A stretch of 64,000 nt of DNA, taken from NCBI RefSeq assembly GCF_009762775.1, contig NZ_CP046401.1:5220001-5284000 (forward strand), in the 5' to 3' direction. A program made the translations under genes and the position numbers. Position 1 is the stretch's first letter. Every line of letters starts with the position of its first letter. This stretch comes from Maribellus comscasis (GTDB lineage Bacteria > Bacteroidota > Bacteroidia > Bacteroidales > Prolixibacteraceae). The notes below the pieces were generated by a model. The model saw only the letters and a program-made list of their open reading frames with translations. It was not told the origin of the DNA and ran no database searches. This document shows, one piece after another, positions 8,902 through 17,149 of this stretch.

Positions 8902-9398
8902 ATTACATCAGGCACCAAACCGGTTTGTTTGAACGGTTTGCAGAAGATGAACGGATCAATCCATTTCATATCAGCCTGTATTTTGCCTTATTCCAGTTCT
9001 GGAACCGGAATCGTTTCCGAAACCCGTTCCCGGTGTCCAGGGAAGAGCTTATGTTCCTTGCCCATATCGGGTCGGTCAATACCTATACAAAGTGCATAAA
9101 AGAGCTTCACCGGTGGGGGTATATTGAATATTTCCCATCGTTTAACCCGAATACGGGGAGCAAAGTGAGTTGTATCAGTTTTGATAAAGGTAGTGATAAA
9201 GCTGGCAGTAAAGCTGATAATAAAGGTTCCGGTAAAGGTAGTGATAAGGCTGGGGATAAAGCTTTATATAAGAATACAAACATTACAAACGGTAACAAAC
9301 AGGCCCATTCCAAAAAAATAGAAAATGGAAGAGAAAAAATCAAAGGAAATAACCCGCTCCATGTCAATACCGATAAAGACTACTCCGAACCCTTATAA
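8898..9398 (+). CDS. Winged-helix-like ICE protein with low-complexity tail
   Basis: 166 aa. Residues about 1-95 resemble the small helical/winged-helix replication or regulation proteins found next to HTH genes in Bacteroidota mobile elements (SREELMFLAHIGSVNTYTKC, then LHRWGYIEYFPS). Residues about 97-125 are a repetitive Lys/Gly/Ser/Asp stretch encoded by imperfect tandem repeats of GATAAAG-like units, probably a flexible linker. The 3' end overlaps the next gene by about 74 nt in another frame. Function unknown; control or DNA handling is inferred from context. Confidence 0.65.
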   Translation: MNYIRHQTGLFERFAEDERINPFHISLYFALFQFWNRNRFRNPFPVSREELMFLAHIGSVNTYTKCIKELHRWGYIEYFPSFNPNTGSKVSCISFDKGSDKAGSKADNKGSGKGSDKAGDKALYKNTNITNGNKQAHSKKIENGREKIKGNNPLHVNTDKDYSEPL

Positions 9399-10046
9399 AG
9401 ACATCGCAGAATTCAAAAACGGGATGTACCTGTTTGATTTCTCTTCGTGCCGGAAATGGCTGGAAGAAGTGGGCAGACAACAGTACGGGGAACATTTCAG
9501 GCTTAATCCTGAAGATTATGGCGTAATCTACAGCCTGATTGTTTACGCCATTGAAGATAAAACCGAATCGGAAAAACGAAACCTGGATATGAAAAAAGGT
9601 ATCCTACTGGCGGGCCCAATCGGTTGTGGGAAATCAACGCTCATGGCACTGATAAAATACTTTTTCCAATCCGGCAAACAATACCAGGTAAAATCCACCC
9701 GCGACATTACTTTTGAATTTGAAAATGAAGGTTATAAAGTGATTAACCGCTACAGTAAGAATCCCTTGAATTTAAGTTATACCAATCCTGTTCCAAGTAT
9801 TTTTTGTTTTGATGATTTAGGTGTTGAACAGCCTCAAAAACATTTTGGCAATGAATGTAATGTTATGGGTGAAATCCTGCTCAGCCGTTATGATTTGTTT
9901 GTTTCAAAAGGTATCCCACCCATTTGACCACCAACCTTTCTGCTTCTGAAATTGAAGAAAAATATGGAAACCGCGTCCGCAGCCGGATGCGCGAAATGTT
10001 TAACCTGGTAGCCTTTGATAAAAACTCACAGGACAAACGGGAATGA
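9325..10046 (+). pseudogene. DnaC/IstB-like ATPase, frameshifted near the C-terminus
   Basis: AAA+ ATPase with Walker A GPIGCGKST (about residues 96-104) and Walker B IFCFDDLG. The frame reaches a stop at 9925-9927 after SKGIPPI. From the C run at 9915-9917, frame 0 continues as PTHLTTNLSASEIEEKYG and ends in KNSQDKRE with TGA at 10044-10046. This is the expected C-terminus of the family, including the sensor-like THLTTNL. Adding one C to the run restores a protein of about 239 aa. It is either a single-base deletion or a sequencing error in the C/A-rich run. It would load a helicase or act in element replication. It converges with hipA. Confidence 0.8.
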
Positions 10047-10059
10047 AAACAGATTGCTT

Positions 10060-11289
10060 TCAATCCCTTAACTTGTCCAGTGCATTTTTTATGGATTGTC
10101 TGTTATTTTTTGAAACACCGGATTCCTTTGCTATTTCTTCCCAGTTGCTTATGGCCTCCTGCACCTGTTCAATGATCGGTTTTGCATTTTTTATTCCAAA
10201 ATGGGTGGCAAGTTTCATCAGGTCTTTCCTTCCGGGATTTTTACTTTCCCCCGCTATCATGGTACTGTGGAACCCATAGCCGGAATAGGAAAAAGTGAGG
10301 TCGTAGGCTGGCGCAAATTGCCATTCCCCTTTGGCATTCATCAGGAAGGAGAAATTCTTACTGTGGTCGTCCCGGTTATGGGAATAAACGTTAAATGCGG
10401 CAAGCCGGAAGATCTTTTCATGCGCATGTACATGTTTTTCCAGCCGGAAGGCGCAATCCATCAGGTGCCCGTAATCCATGGTGCTTATCCTGAAATTGTC
10501 ATGCATGATCCCGGAAGCCGTATGCATGTGCAGACGCCTGTTGCCTATACGGTCAAACCGCCTGGTGCCAAAATAGACCCGACCCGATTTTCCTGCAAAT
10601 AGCCTGCATTCGCTCATCTCAATACCGGCCAGTAAGGCCATTTTGGAATAGGCAAATTCGATGTTGGCAATTTCCGGGTTGTCGGAAGATGAAGCAAATT
10701 TTATGATCCAGTGTGTGTAACCTTCAGGCAAACTGTCAAGGCCATGCACCAGTTCTCCGGTTTGATCATTATACCCTGCAAAGATCTTTGGCCTCGCTCC
10801 ACCGGAAGAACCTCCCAATATAAATAGCTTTTCAATGATTTCAGGGCTGGTCCCTTTGAGTACCTGGTTCATCTCATCGGCAATGGTATCCAGTTCCGGC
10901 CCCGGATGTGTTATCTTCCCGGATTCAATTTCCGGCTGGTAAACCAATGCCCCCATCCCTTTGTACCCAACGAAAGCCAGCCTGTCAAGCGGAGTTATAT
11001 CAGAAATATTGATCCCTTTTGAGCTTAACGTACGGTCCAAAAGCAGCCTACCCCAACCATCGGGAAGGGAGTCGTTGAATACGCCAAACAAACCGTCAAA
11101 CGGTTCATATTCCGCACTGACAATTTGATTGCTGTACGGGAGCCTGATAGGGGAAATATTTAGTCCTTTGTCTAAAAAAGCAGAGGTGTATTTGAAATAT
11201 ATTTTTCGGTTTGAAAGCACCAGTTCCCCAACATCGATATCTTGTCCGTCAAGGGATAAGGACACCGCTATTTTTTCTGTTCCAATCAT
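10060..11289 (-). CDS. hipA: HipA-type serine/threonine kinase toxin
   Basis: 409 aa with both HipA parts: the N-terminal subdomain (about 1-105, LPDGWGRLLLDR) and the kinase-like C domain. Visible active-site features are the Gly-rich GGSSGGARPK (about 160-170), the catalytic loop SHNRDDHSKNFSF (about 303-315) and the metal-binding YDLTFS. Family members phosphorylate a translation factor or tRNA synthetase and cause growth arrest; the substrate here is unknown. It is transcribed after hipB with a 6-nt gap, opposite in direction to the element genes. Sequence appears intact. Confidence 0.9.
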   Translation of the reverse strand: MIGTEKIAVSLSLDGQDIDVGELVLSNRKIYFKYTSAFLDKGLNISPIRLPYSNQIVSAEYEPFDGLFGVFNDSLPDGWGRLLLDRTLSSKGINISDITPLDRLAFVGYKGMGALVYQPEIESGKITHPGPELDTIADEMNQVLKGTSPEIIEKLFILGGSSGGARPKIFAGYNDQTGELVHGLDSLPEGYTHWIIKFASSSDNPEIANIEFAYSKMALLAGIEMSECRLFAGKSGRVYFGTRRFDRIGNRRLHMHTASGIMHDNFRISTMDYGHLMDCAFRLEKHVHAHEKIFRLAAFNVYSHNRDDHSKNFSFLMNAKGEWQFAPAYDLTFSYSGYGFHSTMIAGESKNPGRKDLMKLATHFGIKNAKPIIEQVQEAISNWEEIAKESGVSKNNRQSIKNALDKLRD

Positions 11290-11295
11290 TCCGTA

Positions 11296-11571
11296 TTATT
11301 TGTTGGTGAATAGTTTTTCAATATCATCCGGGTTTTCCCCTTCTTTCAGGACATGGTCAAAATCGCTTAGCCTCCCCAAAAGGTGCACCAGTTTAAGGAG
11401 CGATTCCAGTGAAATTTTGCCGCTGTTCTCAAACCGTTTCAGGCTACCGAGAGAAACACCGGAACGCTCGGCCATTTCCTGCTGGGAGATTTTCAGTCTT
11501 TTACGCATCGCCCGGTGCCTTTGGGCGATTTGCAGGCCTGTTTCGTATGGTGTTGGTTCCAGAGAATACAT
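11296..11571 (-). CDS. hipB: HipB-type XRE-family antitoxin
   Basis: 91-aa helix-turn-helix protein: residues about 20-75 form an XRE domain (LKISQQEMAERSGVSLGSLK). It precedes hipA in the standard antitoxin-toxin order. It would bind and neutralise HipA and repress the pair from the A/T-rich inverted repeat just upstream. A short tail (FDHVLKEGENPDDIEKLF) may contact HipA. Confidence 0.88.
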   Translation of the reverse strand: MYSLEPTPYETGLQIAQRHRAMRKRLKISQQEMAERSGVSLGSLKRFENSGKISLESLLKLVHLLGRLSDFDHVLKEGENPDDIEKLFTNK

Positions 11572-11578
11572 AAATAGA

Positions 11579-11596
11579 TAGATAAAATATTATCTA
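11579..11596 (-). promoter_or_regulatory. Inverted repeat upstream of hipBA (candidate operator)
   Basis: TAGATA-AAATAT-TATCTA, 6-bp arms with 6-nt centre, starting 8 bp upstream of the hipB start. A second partial copy (ATCT...TAGAT) lies at about 11633-11648. Two sites near the promoter are usual for HipB autorepression. Assignment is by position and symmetry. Confidence 0.45.
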
Positions 11597-11648
11597 AAAT
11601 TAATAAAAATATTACAAAACAGCTAATATATTATCTTCTAATTTTAGA

Positions 11649-12242
11649 TGCGTGCCCGGAATAAAAGATAAATAACAAATTTCAGGGTTATCTCTCCGCC
11701 CCGGCACATTCCCCTAACCGGCTCCAATGCTCCCTGATCCCGTTCGCCCACTCACGGAGAACGGTCGCTGTTTGTCGCCGTCACGGGGAAAGAGCCTTTG
11801 GGCTTCCCACGGCAAGAGCCGCCCTTCCAGTGCCTTGCAGGGCTGCACTTGCCCTTAGCCCGCCCGCATGAATACAATAGCAGGTACTATCCGTATTTTG
11901 TCAAAAACCAAAAAAGAAATCCAAAGTTAGCCTCCCTGCCTGCAGGCCTGCGCTTTCTGAAAATGCAAGGCCAAACATGTGGCGCGGCATAATGGGTTTA
12001 AAGTCTAATGCAGAAAGTTCAAAGTTTCGCGCCAGCCCTGCATTTTCGCCCCGGGCGGCTCCGTTTCGAATTTCTTTTCTTTTTTGACGGTTTTTCTGTT
12101 CTTTTTGAAAAATGGATGTGTTTAAATCCATTCAAATCGAACCATTTAGTATTACAACATCACAAACTAAATCCCGCTATCAAAAAATCAGTTTTTAATG
12201 AATTGAGATACAGCGATTCATAGATTTTACTAAAGAAAAAAC
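11649..12242. other. GC-rich intergenic segment between hipBA and tra operon
   Basis: About 590 bp without a convincing gene. The stretch 11690-12070 is clearly richer in G+C than its surroundings and reads through short frames on both strands with atypical composition (runs of Pro, Arg, Leu and Phe), which I take as non-coding. The segment sits between two divergently transcribed modules. It could hold promoters, a structured RNA or replication/transfer sites. Only the palindrome at its right end can be supported. Confidence 0.45.
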
Positions 12243-12255
12243 ACCACAGTGTGGT
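12243..12255. promoter_or_regulatory. Palindrome upstream of tra operon (second copy of ICE operator)
   Basis: ACCACA-G-TGTGGT, the same 13-nt core as at 8526-8538 apart from the central base, 55 bp before the first tra gene. A 15-mer present at 8540-8554 also recurs here inverted, at 12286-12300. A shared element-encoded regulator for excision and transfer genes is the simplest reading. Confidence 0.5.
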
Positions 12256-12309
12256 ATTTCCCGTTTCCCCGCTTTTGACCTTTGCCCCGATAACAAAAAA
12301 AATGAAGTT

Positions 12310-12672
12310 ATGTTTGGAATTAATGGGATCACCTGGGGCGGGTTTACAGCGTTTATCCTGCTTGTTTTACTGGCCTGGTATGGGGCGCTGATTATCCTTG
12401 GCTGGCTAAAGTCAAAGCAGGGAAACAGTCAGAAAAGCTATGAGGAATTCCAGTCGGGGATTACTGTATACGAAACGTTACAGCCCATTGTCATCTTATC
12501 ACAGGATTACCCCTCGGAAATCCTGCCCATAGGCCCCGTTGAAAATATACCCTTACCGGCTTCATTGTATGAAGAAACCTGTTATGACGAAGGTTTGTCC
12601 ATTGAACATTTTACAGCGGTAAACAGCCCGGTACTGGCCAAAATGATTCCCGAAATCCATTATCAACAATAA
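12310..12672 (+). CDS. Small membrane protein at head of tra operon
   Basis: 120 aa. One strong membrane segment near the N-terminus (about residues 12-32, FILLVLLAWYGALIILGWL), then a soluble acidic domain. It occupies the TraC/TraD position immediately before TraE, but I cannot match it to either family with confidence. Probably an accessory inner-membrane component or regulator of the mating apparatus. Confidence 0.6.
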   Translation: MFGINGITWGGFTAFILLVLLAWYGALIILGWLKSKQGNSQKSYEEFQSGITVYETLQPIVILSQDYPSEILPIGPVENIPLPASLYEETCYDEGLSIEHFTAVNSPVLAKMIPEIHYQQ

Positions 12673-12690
12673 TTACTAAAAATCAAAATC

Positions 12691-13005
12691 ATGAGAAAAA
12701 AGATTCAAACGGTTTATCAGAAAAGTGTGGCATTTATTGCTTTAACAGTTTTTGGCGCATACAGGAGCTTTGCCCAGAGTGCAGGTGGGATTGACCAGGC
12801 TACCTCTGAAGTCAGCAGTTACATTGACCCCGTAGCCAACCTGATCATTGCTATTGGCGCCGTGGTCGGACTGATTGGGGGAGTCCGTGTTTACATCAAA
12901 TGGCAAAGCGGTGACCAGGACACTCAGAAAGCCATCATGGGCTGGTTTGGCGCTTGCCTGTTCCTGATTCTTGTTGGAGTTGTTATCCGGGCATTCTTTT
13001 CCTAA
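12691..13005 (+). CDS. traE: TraE (DUF4134), VirB2-like pilin candidate
   Basis: 104 aa: signal sequence cleaved after about residue 28 (RSFAQSAGG), then two membrane helices separated by a short loop (VYIKWQSGDQDTQKAIMGW). This matches the DUF4134 TraE family and the topology of VirB2 pilins. First core gene of the conjugation apparatus, 11 nt ahead of traF. Confidence 0.9.
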   Translation: MRKKIQTVYQKSVAFIALTVFGAYRSFAQSAGGIDQATSEVSSYIDPVANLIIAIGAVVGLIGGVRVYIKWQSGDQDTQKAIMGWFGACLFLILVGVVIRAFFS

Positions 13006-13016
13006 CGGTCAGAGAG

Positions 13017-13310
13017 ATGAAAGCTTATACGATCCAAAAAATCGATACCAACCTTTACATCAAAGGGTTTTCAGGGCAACTGGTCTATTCAGCCTTGTAT
13101 GGTATCATTGCCGCCCTGTTGTTGTTTGTGCTACTTTATATCCTTACCGGGGCCTTTATTGCCGTTGTGGTTTGCGTACCCCTCTTTTTTGCCTACCTGT
13201 ACCGCCTGAATAAAATCCAAAAAAAATACGGACATGCCGGATGGGCCAAAAAGAAAATTGCCCGGCAACTCCCTGAATTTGTCACCATTAAAAAACGGTT
13301 CCTGCGATGA
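13017..13310 (+). CDS. traF: TraF (DUF4133), VirB3-like
   Basis: 97 aa, two adjacent membrane helices (about 25-60) and a basic tail. I start at ATG 13017 (sequence GAGAGATGA), which has a purine-rich site just upstream and gives the family's usual N-terminus MKAYTIQKIDTNLYIKG. A longer frame opening at 12954 adds residues that overlap traE and are not expected. VirB3-like partner of the TraG ATPase; the stop overlaps the traG start by 4 nt. Confidence 0.88.
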   Translation: MKAYTIQKIDTNLYIKGFSGQLVYSALYGIIAALLLFVLLYILTGAFIAVVVCVPLFFAYLYRLNKIQKKYGHAGWAKKKIARQLPEFVTIKKRFLR

Positions 13311-15721
13311 AGGTAAAACCCATTGAAAAGAGCCTGCCCATTTTGGGCTTTAACGGTGATACCGTGGTTTCCAATAACCTCGACAGGGGCTTCGGGCTAA
13401 GGCTTGAACTGCCGGAATTGCTGTCAAACAGCGCTGACCAGTTGTATATGCTCCATGATACTTTCCAAAGGGCGGTAAACCTGTTGCCTGAAAATACCCT
13501 GCTCCATAAACAGGATTTCTTTTTTGTGGAGCACTTTGACGTAAGGGAAACTTCTGAAAAAGGGTTTCAAAACAGCCTGAACAGGCCTTATTTGAATCAT
13601 TTTAAAGGGCGGCCTTTCCTGAAACATGAATGCTACCTGTACATCAGTTTGCTTAACGTTGGTTTACTAAAAAACTACCTGGGTTCGTCCCTGGTATTTT
13701 CCCGCAAACAGAAACTGCAGGAAACAAAGCTGAACGAAAAAATAAACGAGCTGCGTTCCAACCTGGTTTCGGTTTTCGGTCAATGCGGGATAAAGGCAAC
13801 GCCGGTTGTGCAGGAGGAGGTAATCGGAAATGATAGCACAACCGGACTGATTGAACGGTATCTGACCCTTAATTTCCGGACTGGGCAACCTTTACTGGGA
13901 GGGATCGATTTCAGGGACAGGTTAAGGGTGATGGACCGCTTTGTGGAAATCCTCAGTTTAAGCGACTTTTCACATTTGCCAACAGAAGTGAGGCCAACAA
14001 GCGGCCATCCCCAGACCGGATTACCGGTGTCCATGGTGTACCCGGTGACCTATTACCTGCCGTTTTCACACATGACCAACCAGTTTATCTATGTCCCGGC
14101 GCAGCAGGAAGTAAAAGCCGGGCTGGAGGGCAACCATAAGAAGATCTACAGCCTGTCGAAATTTTCTTCGGAAAACAAGGTCAATGCAGGACTGATTGAA
14201 AATTTCCTGGATACGGTACAGGTTTCAGGCGAGAAAATCGTTAAAACACATTTTAATGTGATGCTTTTTGACGAGTTCCTTCCGGAACTGAAAAAATACA
14301 AAAGCGAAACCGCTTCAGCTTTTTCGCTGATGAACTGTTTCCCGTACCAGCATAACTTTGATTTGCCCCTGCTGTTTTTTGCCTGCGTGCCTTTCTCAAC
14401 GCAATTGCCGGAAACGGAACTGTTTATCACACAGGTTCCACAGGCCTGTTGCCTGGTCAATTTTGAAGGCGAAGTCCGGAATTCCAATTCCGGTTTTTTC
14501 ATCAACCTTTCCAACCGGCAGGAGGGCTGCCCGGTAAAAATTGACCTTTCAGACGAGCCGATGCAAAAGCACCTGATCCACAACCGCAATAAAATCGTTA
14601 TCGGCGGTTCAGGCTCCGGGAAATCCTTTTTTACCAACCATTTGCTACGGCAATATGCAGAAAGTGAAAACTGCCACATCGTTTTACTGGATGTAGGGCG
14701 CAGCTATGAAATCCTGACCCGCTACCTGGATGAAAAGCTCAAGGACAAAGGCGGGGCAAAACTGGTCGAGTTTTCCGAGACGAACCCCATCTCGTTTAAC
14801 CCCTTTGTGGTGGACGGGGAACCGGATATCGAGAAAAAACAAACCATCCTGTCGGTCATCTATACCATTTACAAGGCGGACCTGACGGAGATGGAAAAGG
14901 ATGTGATCGCCTTTTCGGTAAACCGGTATTTTGAAACCAACATCAAAAAGAAACGCTCGTTTGACAGTTACTACGAGTTCTGCAAAGAAATCATTCCGCG
15001 CCTGGCCAAAGACGAATCCATCGAGTTTAACAGCAACGAGTTTTTCTTTATCCTCAGCAAGTATTACAAAGGTGGGGAATACGATTACCTGCTGAACAAG
15101 CCCATGAATACCGATGAGTTTTTTGCCTGTCCTTTTCTTGTTTTTGAACTGGATTCGATAAAAGACCACCCGGTGATTTTCCCGGTGGCCACGCTGATCA
15201 TCATGGACATTTTCCTGCAAAAAATGCGCAGGCTGAAACGCACCCGCAAGGTCATTTGCCTGGAAGAAGCCTGGAAAGCTATTGCTACCCCGCAAATGGC
15301 AGGGTTTATCAAGTATTTTTTCAAGACCATCCGCAAATTTTTTGGCGAGGCTATGGTCGTTACCCAGGAGGTGGATGATGTAATCTCATCACCCATCATC
15401 AGGGATGCGATTATCAACAATGCCGACACAAGAATACTGCTGGATATGAACAAGTTTAAAAACAAGTTTGATGAAATCAGCCGCTTCCTGGGACTGAATG
15501 AATTCCAGAAAGAACAGATCCTGTCCATCAACAAAAACCTGCCATCTGACCGGAAGTTCAAGGAAGTATTTATCTCGCTGGGCGAATACTCCCGGGTTTT
15601 TGCCCTGGAAGTCAGTAAACCCGAATATTACTGCTACACCACCGAACAAAAGGAAAAAGAAGAAATCCTTGCACGATTAAATGACAAAACTTCTGTTTTG
15701 GAAGTACTCAACACCATGTAA
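13307..15721 (+). CDS. traG: TraG, VirB4-type conjugation ATPase
   Basis: 804-aa cytoplasmic ATPase that powers assembly of the type IV secretion channel. Walker A GGSGSGKSF lies about residues 432-440. The Walker B region KVICLEEAWK and the later VVTQEVDDVISSP motif are typical of VirB4/TraG. Full length for the family. Coupled to traF by a 4-nt overlap. Confidence 0.95.
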   Translation: MKVKPIEKSLPILGFNGDTVVSNNLDRGFGLRLELPELLSNSADQLYMLHDTFQRAVNLLPENTLLHKQDFFFVEHFDVRETSEKGFQNSLNRPYLNHFKGRPFLKHECYLYISLLNVGLLKNYLGSSLVFSRKQKLQETKLNEKINELRSNLVSVFGQCGIKATPVVQEEVIGNDSTTGLIERYLTLNFRTGQPLLGGIDFRDRLRVMDRFVEILSLSDFSHLPTEVRPTSGHPQTGLPVSMVYPVTYYLPFSHMTNQFIYVPAQQEVKAGLEGNHKKIYSLSKFSSENKVNAGLIENFLDTVQVSGEKIVKTHFNVMLFDEFLPELKKYKSETASAFSLMNCFPYQHNFDLPLLFFACVPFSTQLPETELFITQVPQACCLVNFEGEVRNSNSGFFINLSNRQEGCPVKIDLSDEPMQKHLIHNRNKIVIGGSGSGKSFFTNHLLRQYAESENCHIVLLDVGRSYEILTRYLDEKLKDKGGAKLVEFSETNPISFNPFVVDGEPDIEKKQTILSVIYTIYKADLTEMEKDVIAFSVNRYFETNIKKKRSFDSYYEFCKEIIPRLAKDESIEFNSNEFFFILSKYYKGGEYDYLLNKPMNTDEFFACPFLVFELDSIKDHPVIFPVATLIIMDIFLQKMRRLKRTRKVICLEEAWKAIATPQMAGFIKYFFKTIRKFFGEAMVVTQEVDDVISSPIIRDAIINNADTRILLDMNKFKNKFDEISRFLGLNEFQKEQILSINKNLPSDRKFKEVFISLGEYSRVFALEVSKPEYYCYTTEQKEKEEILARLNDKTSVLEVLNTM

Positions 15722-15769
15722 AAAGAGAAGCTCAATATCTATTACTCACGACGAATAATCATCTAAAAA

Positions 15770-16420
15770 ATGAAAACAACAATTAAAATTCTGGCGATTT
15801 TCCTGATACTCTCGGGAACCTGCCTGACACAATCAAAAGCCCAAACGCCTGTAACCGATGTAGGGGCAGGAATCCAGCGCGAAGCGCTTTGGGTGGAGGA
15901 AGAAGGCATCCTTTCGAAAATCAACCTGTACAATGTACTGATCAAAGCCCTGAACGGCGACATCAAAGGGCTCACCGGGGATATTCTTGGCATTGATGAG
16001 AAAATGCTGGAGAGCCTGGAGAAAGTTTCCAACCTGATCAAGGATTATAAACGGGTGCAGGAGACCCGGGAAATATTGAATAAGGTAATAAACATCTATA
16101 CCGAAAAAGTCCCGTTACTGGTTCAGGACGGGAATTTCACCCAGCAACAGGCCGTTGCCATTGTCCAATCCTTTGACTTGGTTCTGGAGGATAGCAAACA
16201 GTTGGTGAACACGGTTTTGAACACGATCCTGCAGGACAACCTGTTTATGATGGATGACAAACAACGCTATGACACCATCAACGAAATTTACCTGGGGGTA
16301 AAACAGCATTACGGCACCATCTGCTACCTGTACAACAAAATCATGTACGCTTCCTACCTGAAAAGCCACGAATCGGGCGACCTGGAAAGCTTTGCCATGT
16401 ATTACAGCCTGTATAAATAG
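15770..16420 (+). CDS. Periplasmic conjugation protein, TraI/DUF4141-like
   Basis: 216 aa with a signal peptide (about 1-24, ending SKAQ). The mature helical protein has the TraI-like pattern of a long N-terminal helix, MMDDKQRYDTINEIY, then YLYNKIMYASYLKS and a short tail. The position directly after TraG matches TraI of CTnDOT, so a VirB5-like pilus-assembly role is plausible. Similarity is by architecture more than by clear motif. Confidence 0.65.
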   Translation: MKTTIKILAIFLILSGTCLTQSKAQTPVTDVGAGIQREALWVEEEGILSKINLYNVLIKALNGDIKGLTGDILGIDEKMLESLEKVSNLIKDYKRVQETREILNKVINIYTEKVPLLVQDGNFTQQQAVAIVQSFDLVLEDSKQLVNTVLNTILQDNLFMMDDKQRYDTINEIYLGVKQHYGTICYLYNKIMYASYLKSHESGDLESFAMYYSLYK

Positions 16421-16428
16421 TCTATACC

Positions 16429-17142
16429 ATGAAAAAAATAAAACTCTTTATGGTAACTGTTGCGCTTTTAGCAGTGTGTTTCCCGGAATCTGTAAAAAGT
16501 CAAATCGCTGATATTAAAAAATGGACGGGGACCTATCCTGACATGGAGGAAAGCTACCCGTTGACATTTATCGCTTTCAAGGGTTGGTTAATACCCGTAC
16601 CACATATTTTTATACGCACCTGGCCCACTCATTATTACCTTGAGGCGGACGCCATGCCGGTAACCGATGCCACGGAAATTGGCGGGTCTACCGTAACCGG
16701 CTTATTGAGGATTACATCCAAAATGCTGGAACGGCACCAGATGGAAGGACGGCATGATGAAACCGTTCAGATAAAAGACAATACCGACCTTCAAAAACAG
16801 ATCGGGGAAAAGCTATTCAACGCAAGGGCAGACCAGTTGGAAGATCTGTTCGGCCTGGCGCAACGTTTTATCCGGTTATACGGCAAGATAGACAGGATAG
16901 GTGGTTTGCCAAATTCTGCAGAAGTAAAGAACATTTTCGAGGAAGAAGCCGACCGCCAGTTGATGCGTTTTCTGATGGTCAACCTGTTGCAGACCGGCCA
17001 CGGCGAAAAACTGGACGCCCTTTCCGAGATCAGCTCCACCCTGAATAAACTGCTGGGGGAAGTGGACTATACATATTCCAAAATCCGCTATTTCAGTAAT
17101 TACAATGCAGAAATTACCAGCTATTCATTTTTAACCCAATAA
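16429..17142 (+). CDS. Secreted conjugation-operon protein, unknown
   Basis: 237 aa with signal peptide (about 1-25, ending VKSQ). The mature part begins with an unusual Pro/Trp-rich segment (GWLIPVPHIFIRTWPTHYY) and continues as a long helical region. It lies between the TraI-like and TraJ genes with gaps of 8 and 7 nt, so it is surely part of the apparatus operon. I know no named family for it. It may be a variant VirB5- or chaperone-like component particular to this element lineage. Confidence 0.6.
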   Translation: MKKIKLFMVTVALLAVCFPESVKSQIADIKKWTGTYPDMEESYPLTFIAFKGWLIPVPHIFIRTWPTHYYLEADAMPVTDATEIGGSTVTGLLRITSKMLERHQMEGRHDETVQIKDNTDLQKQIGEKLFNARADQLEDLFGLAQRFIRLYGKIDRIGGLPNSAEVKNIFEEEADRQLMRFLMVNLLQTGHGEKLDALSEISSTLNKLLGEVDYTYSKIRYFSNYNAEITSYSFLTQ

Positions 17143-17149
17143 ACCGGAG

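Noticed and set aside
9910..9927. Programmed frameshift in the DnaC-like ATPase
   Set aside because: No slippery heptamer or downstream stem is evident; a one-base loss or read error is simpler.
11798..12223. Short open frames on both strands between hipBA and tra operon
   Set aside because: Odd composition, mutual overlap on opposite strands and no ribosome-binding sites; treated as a GC-rich non-coding block.
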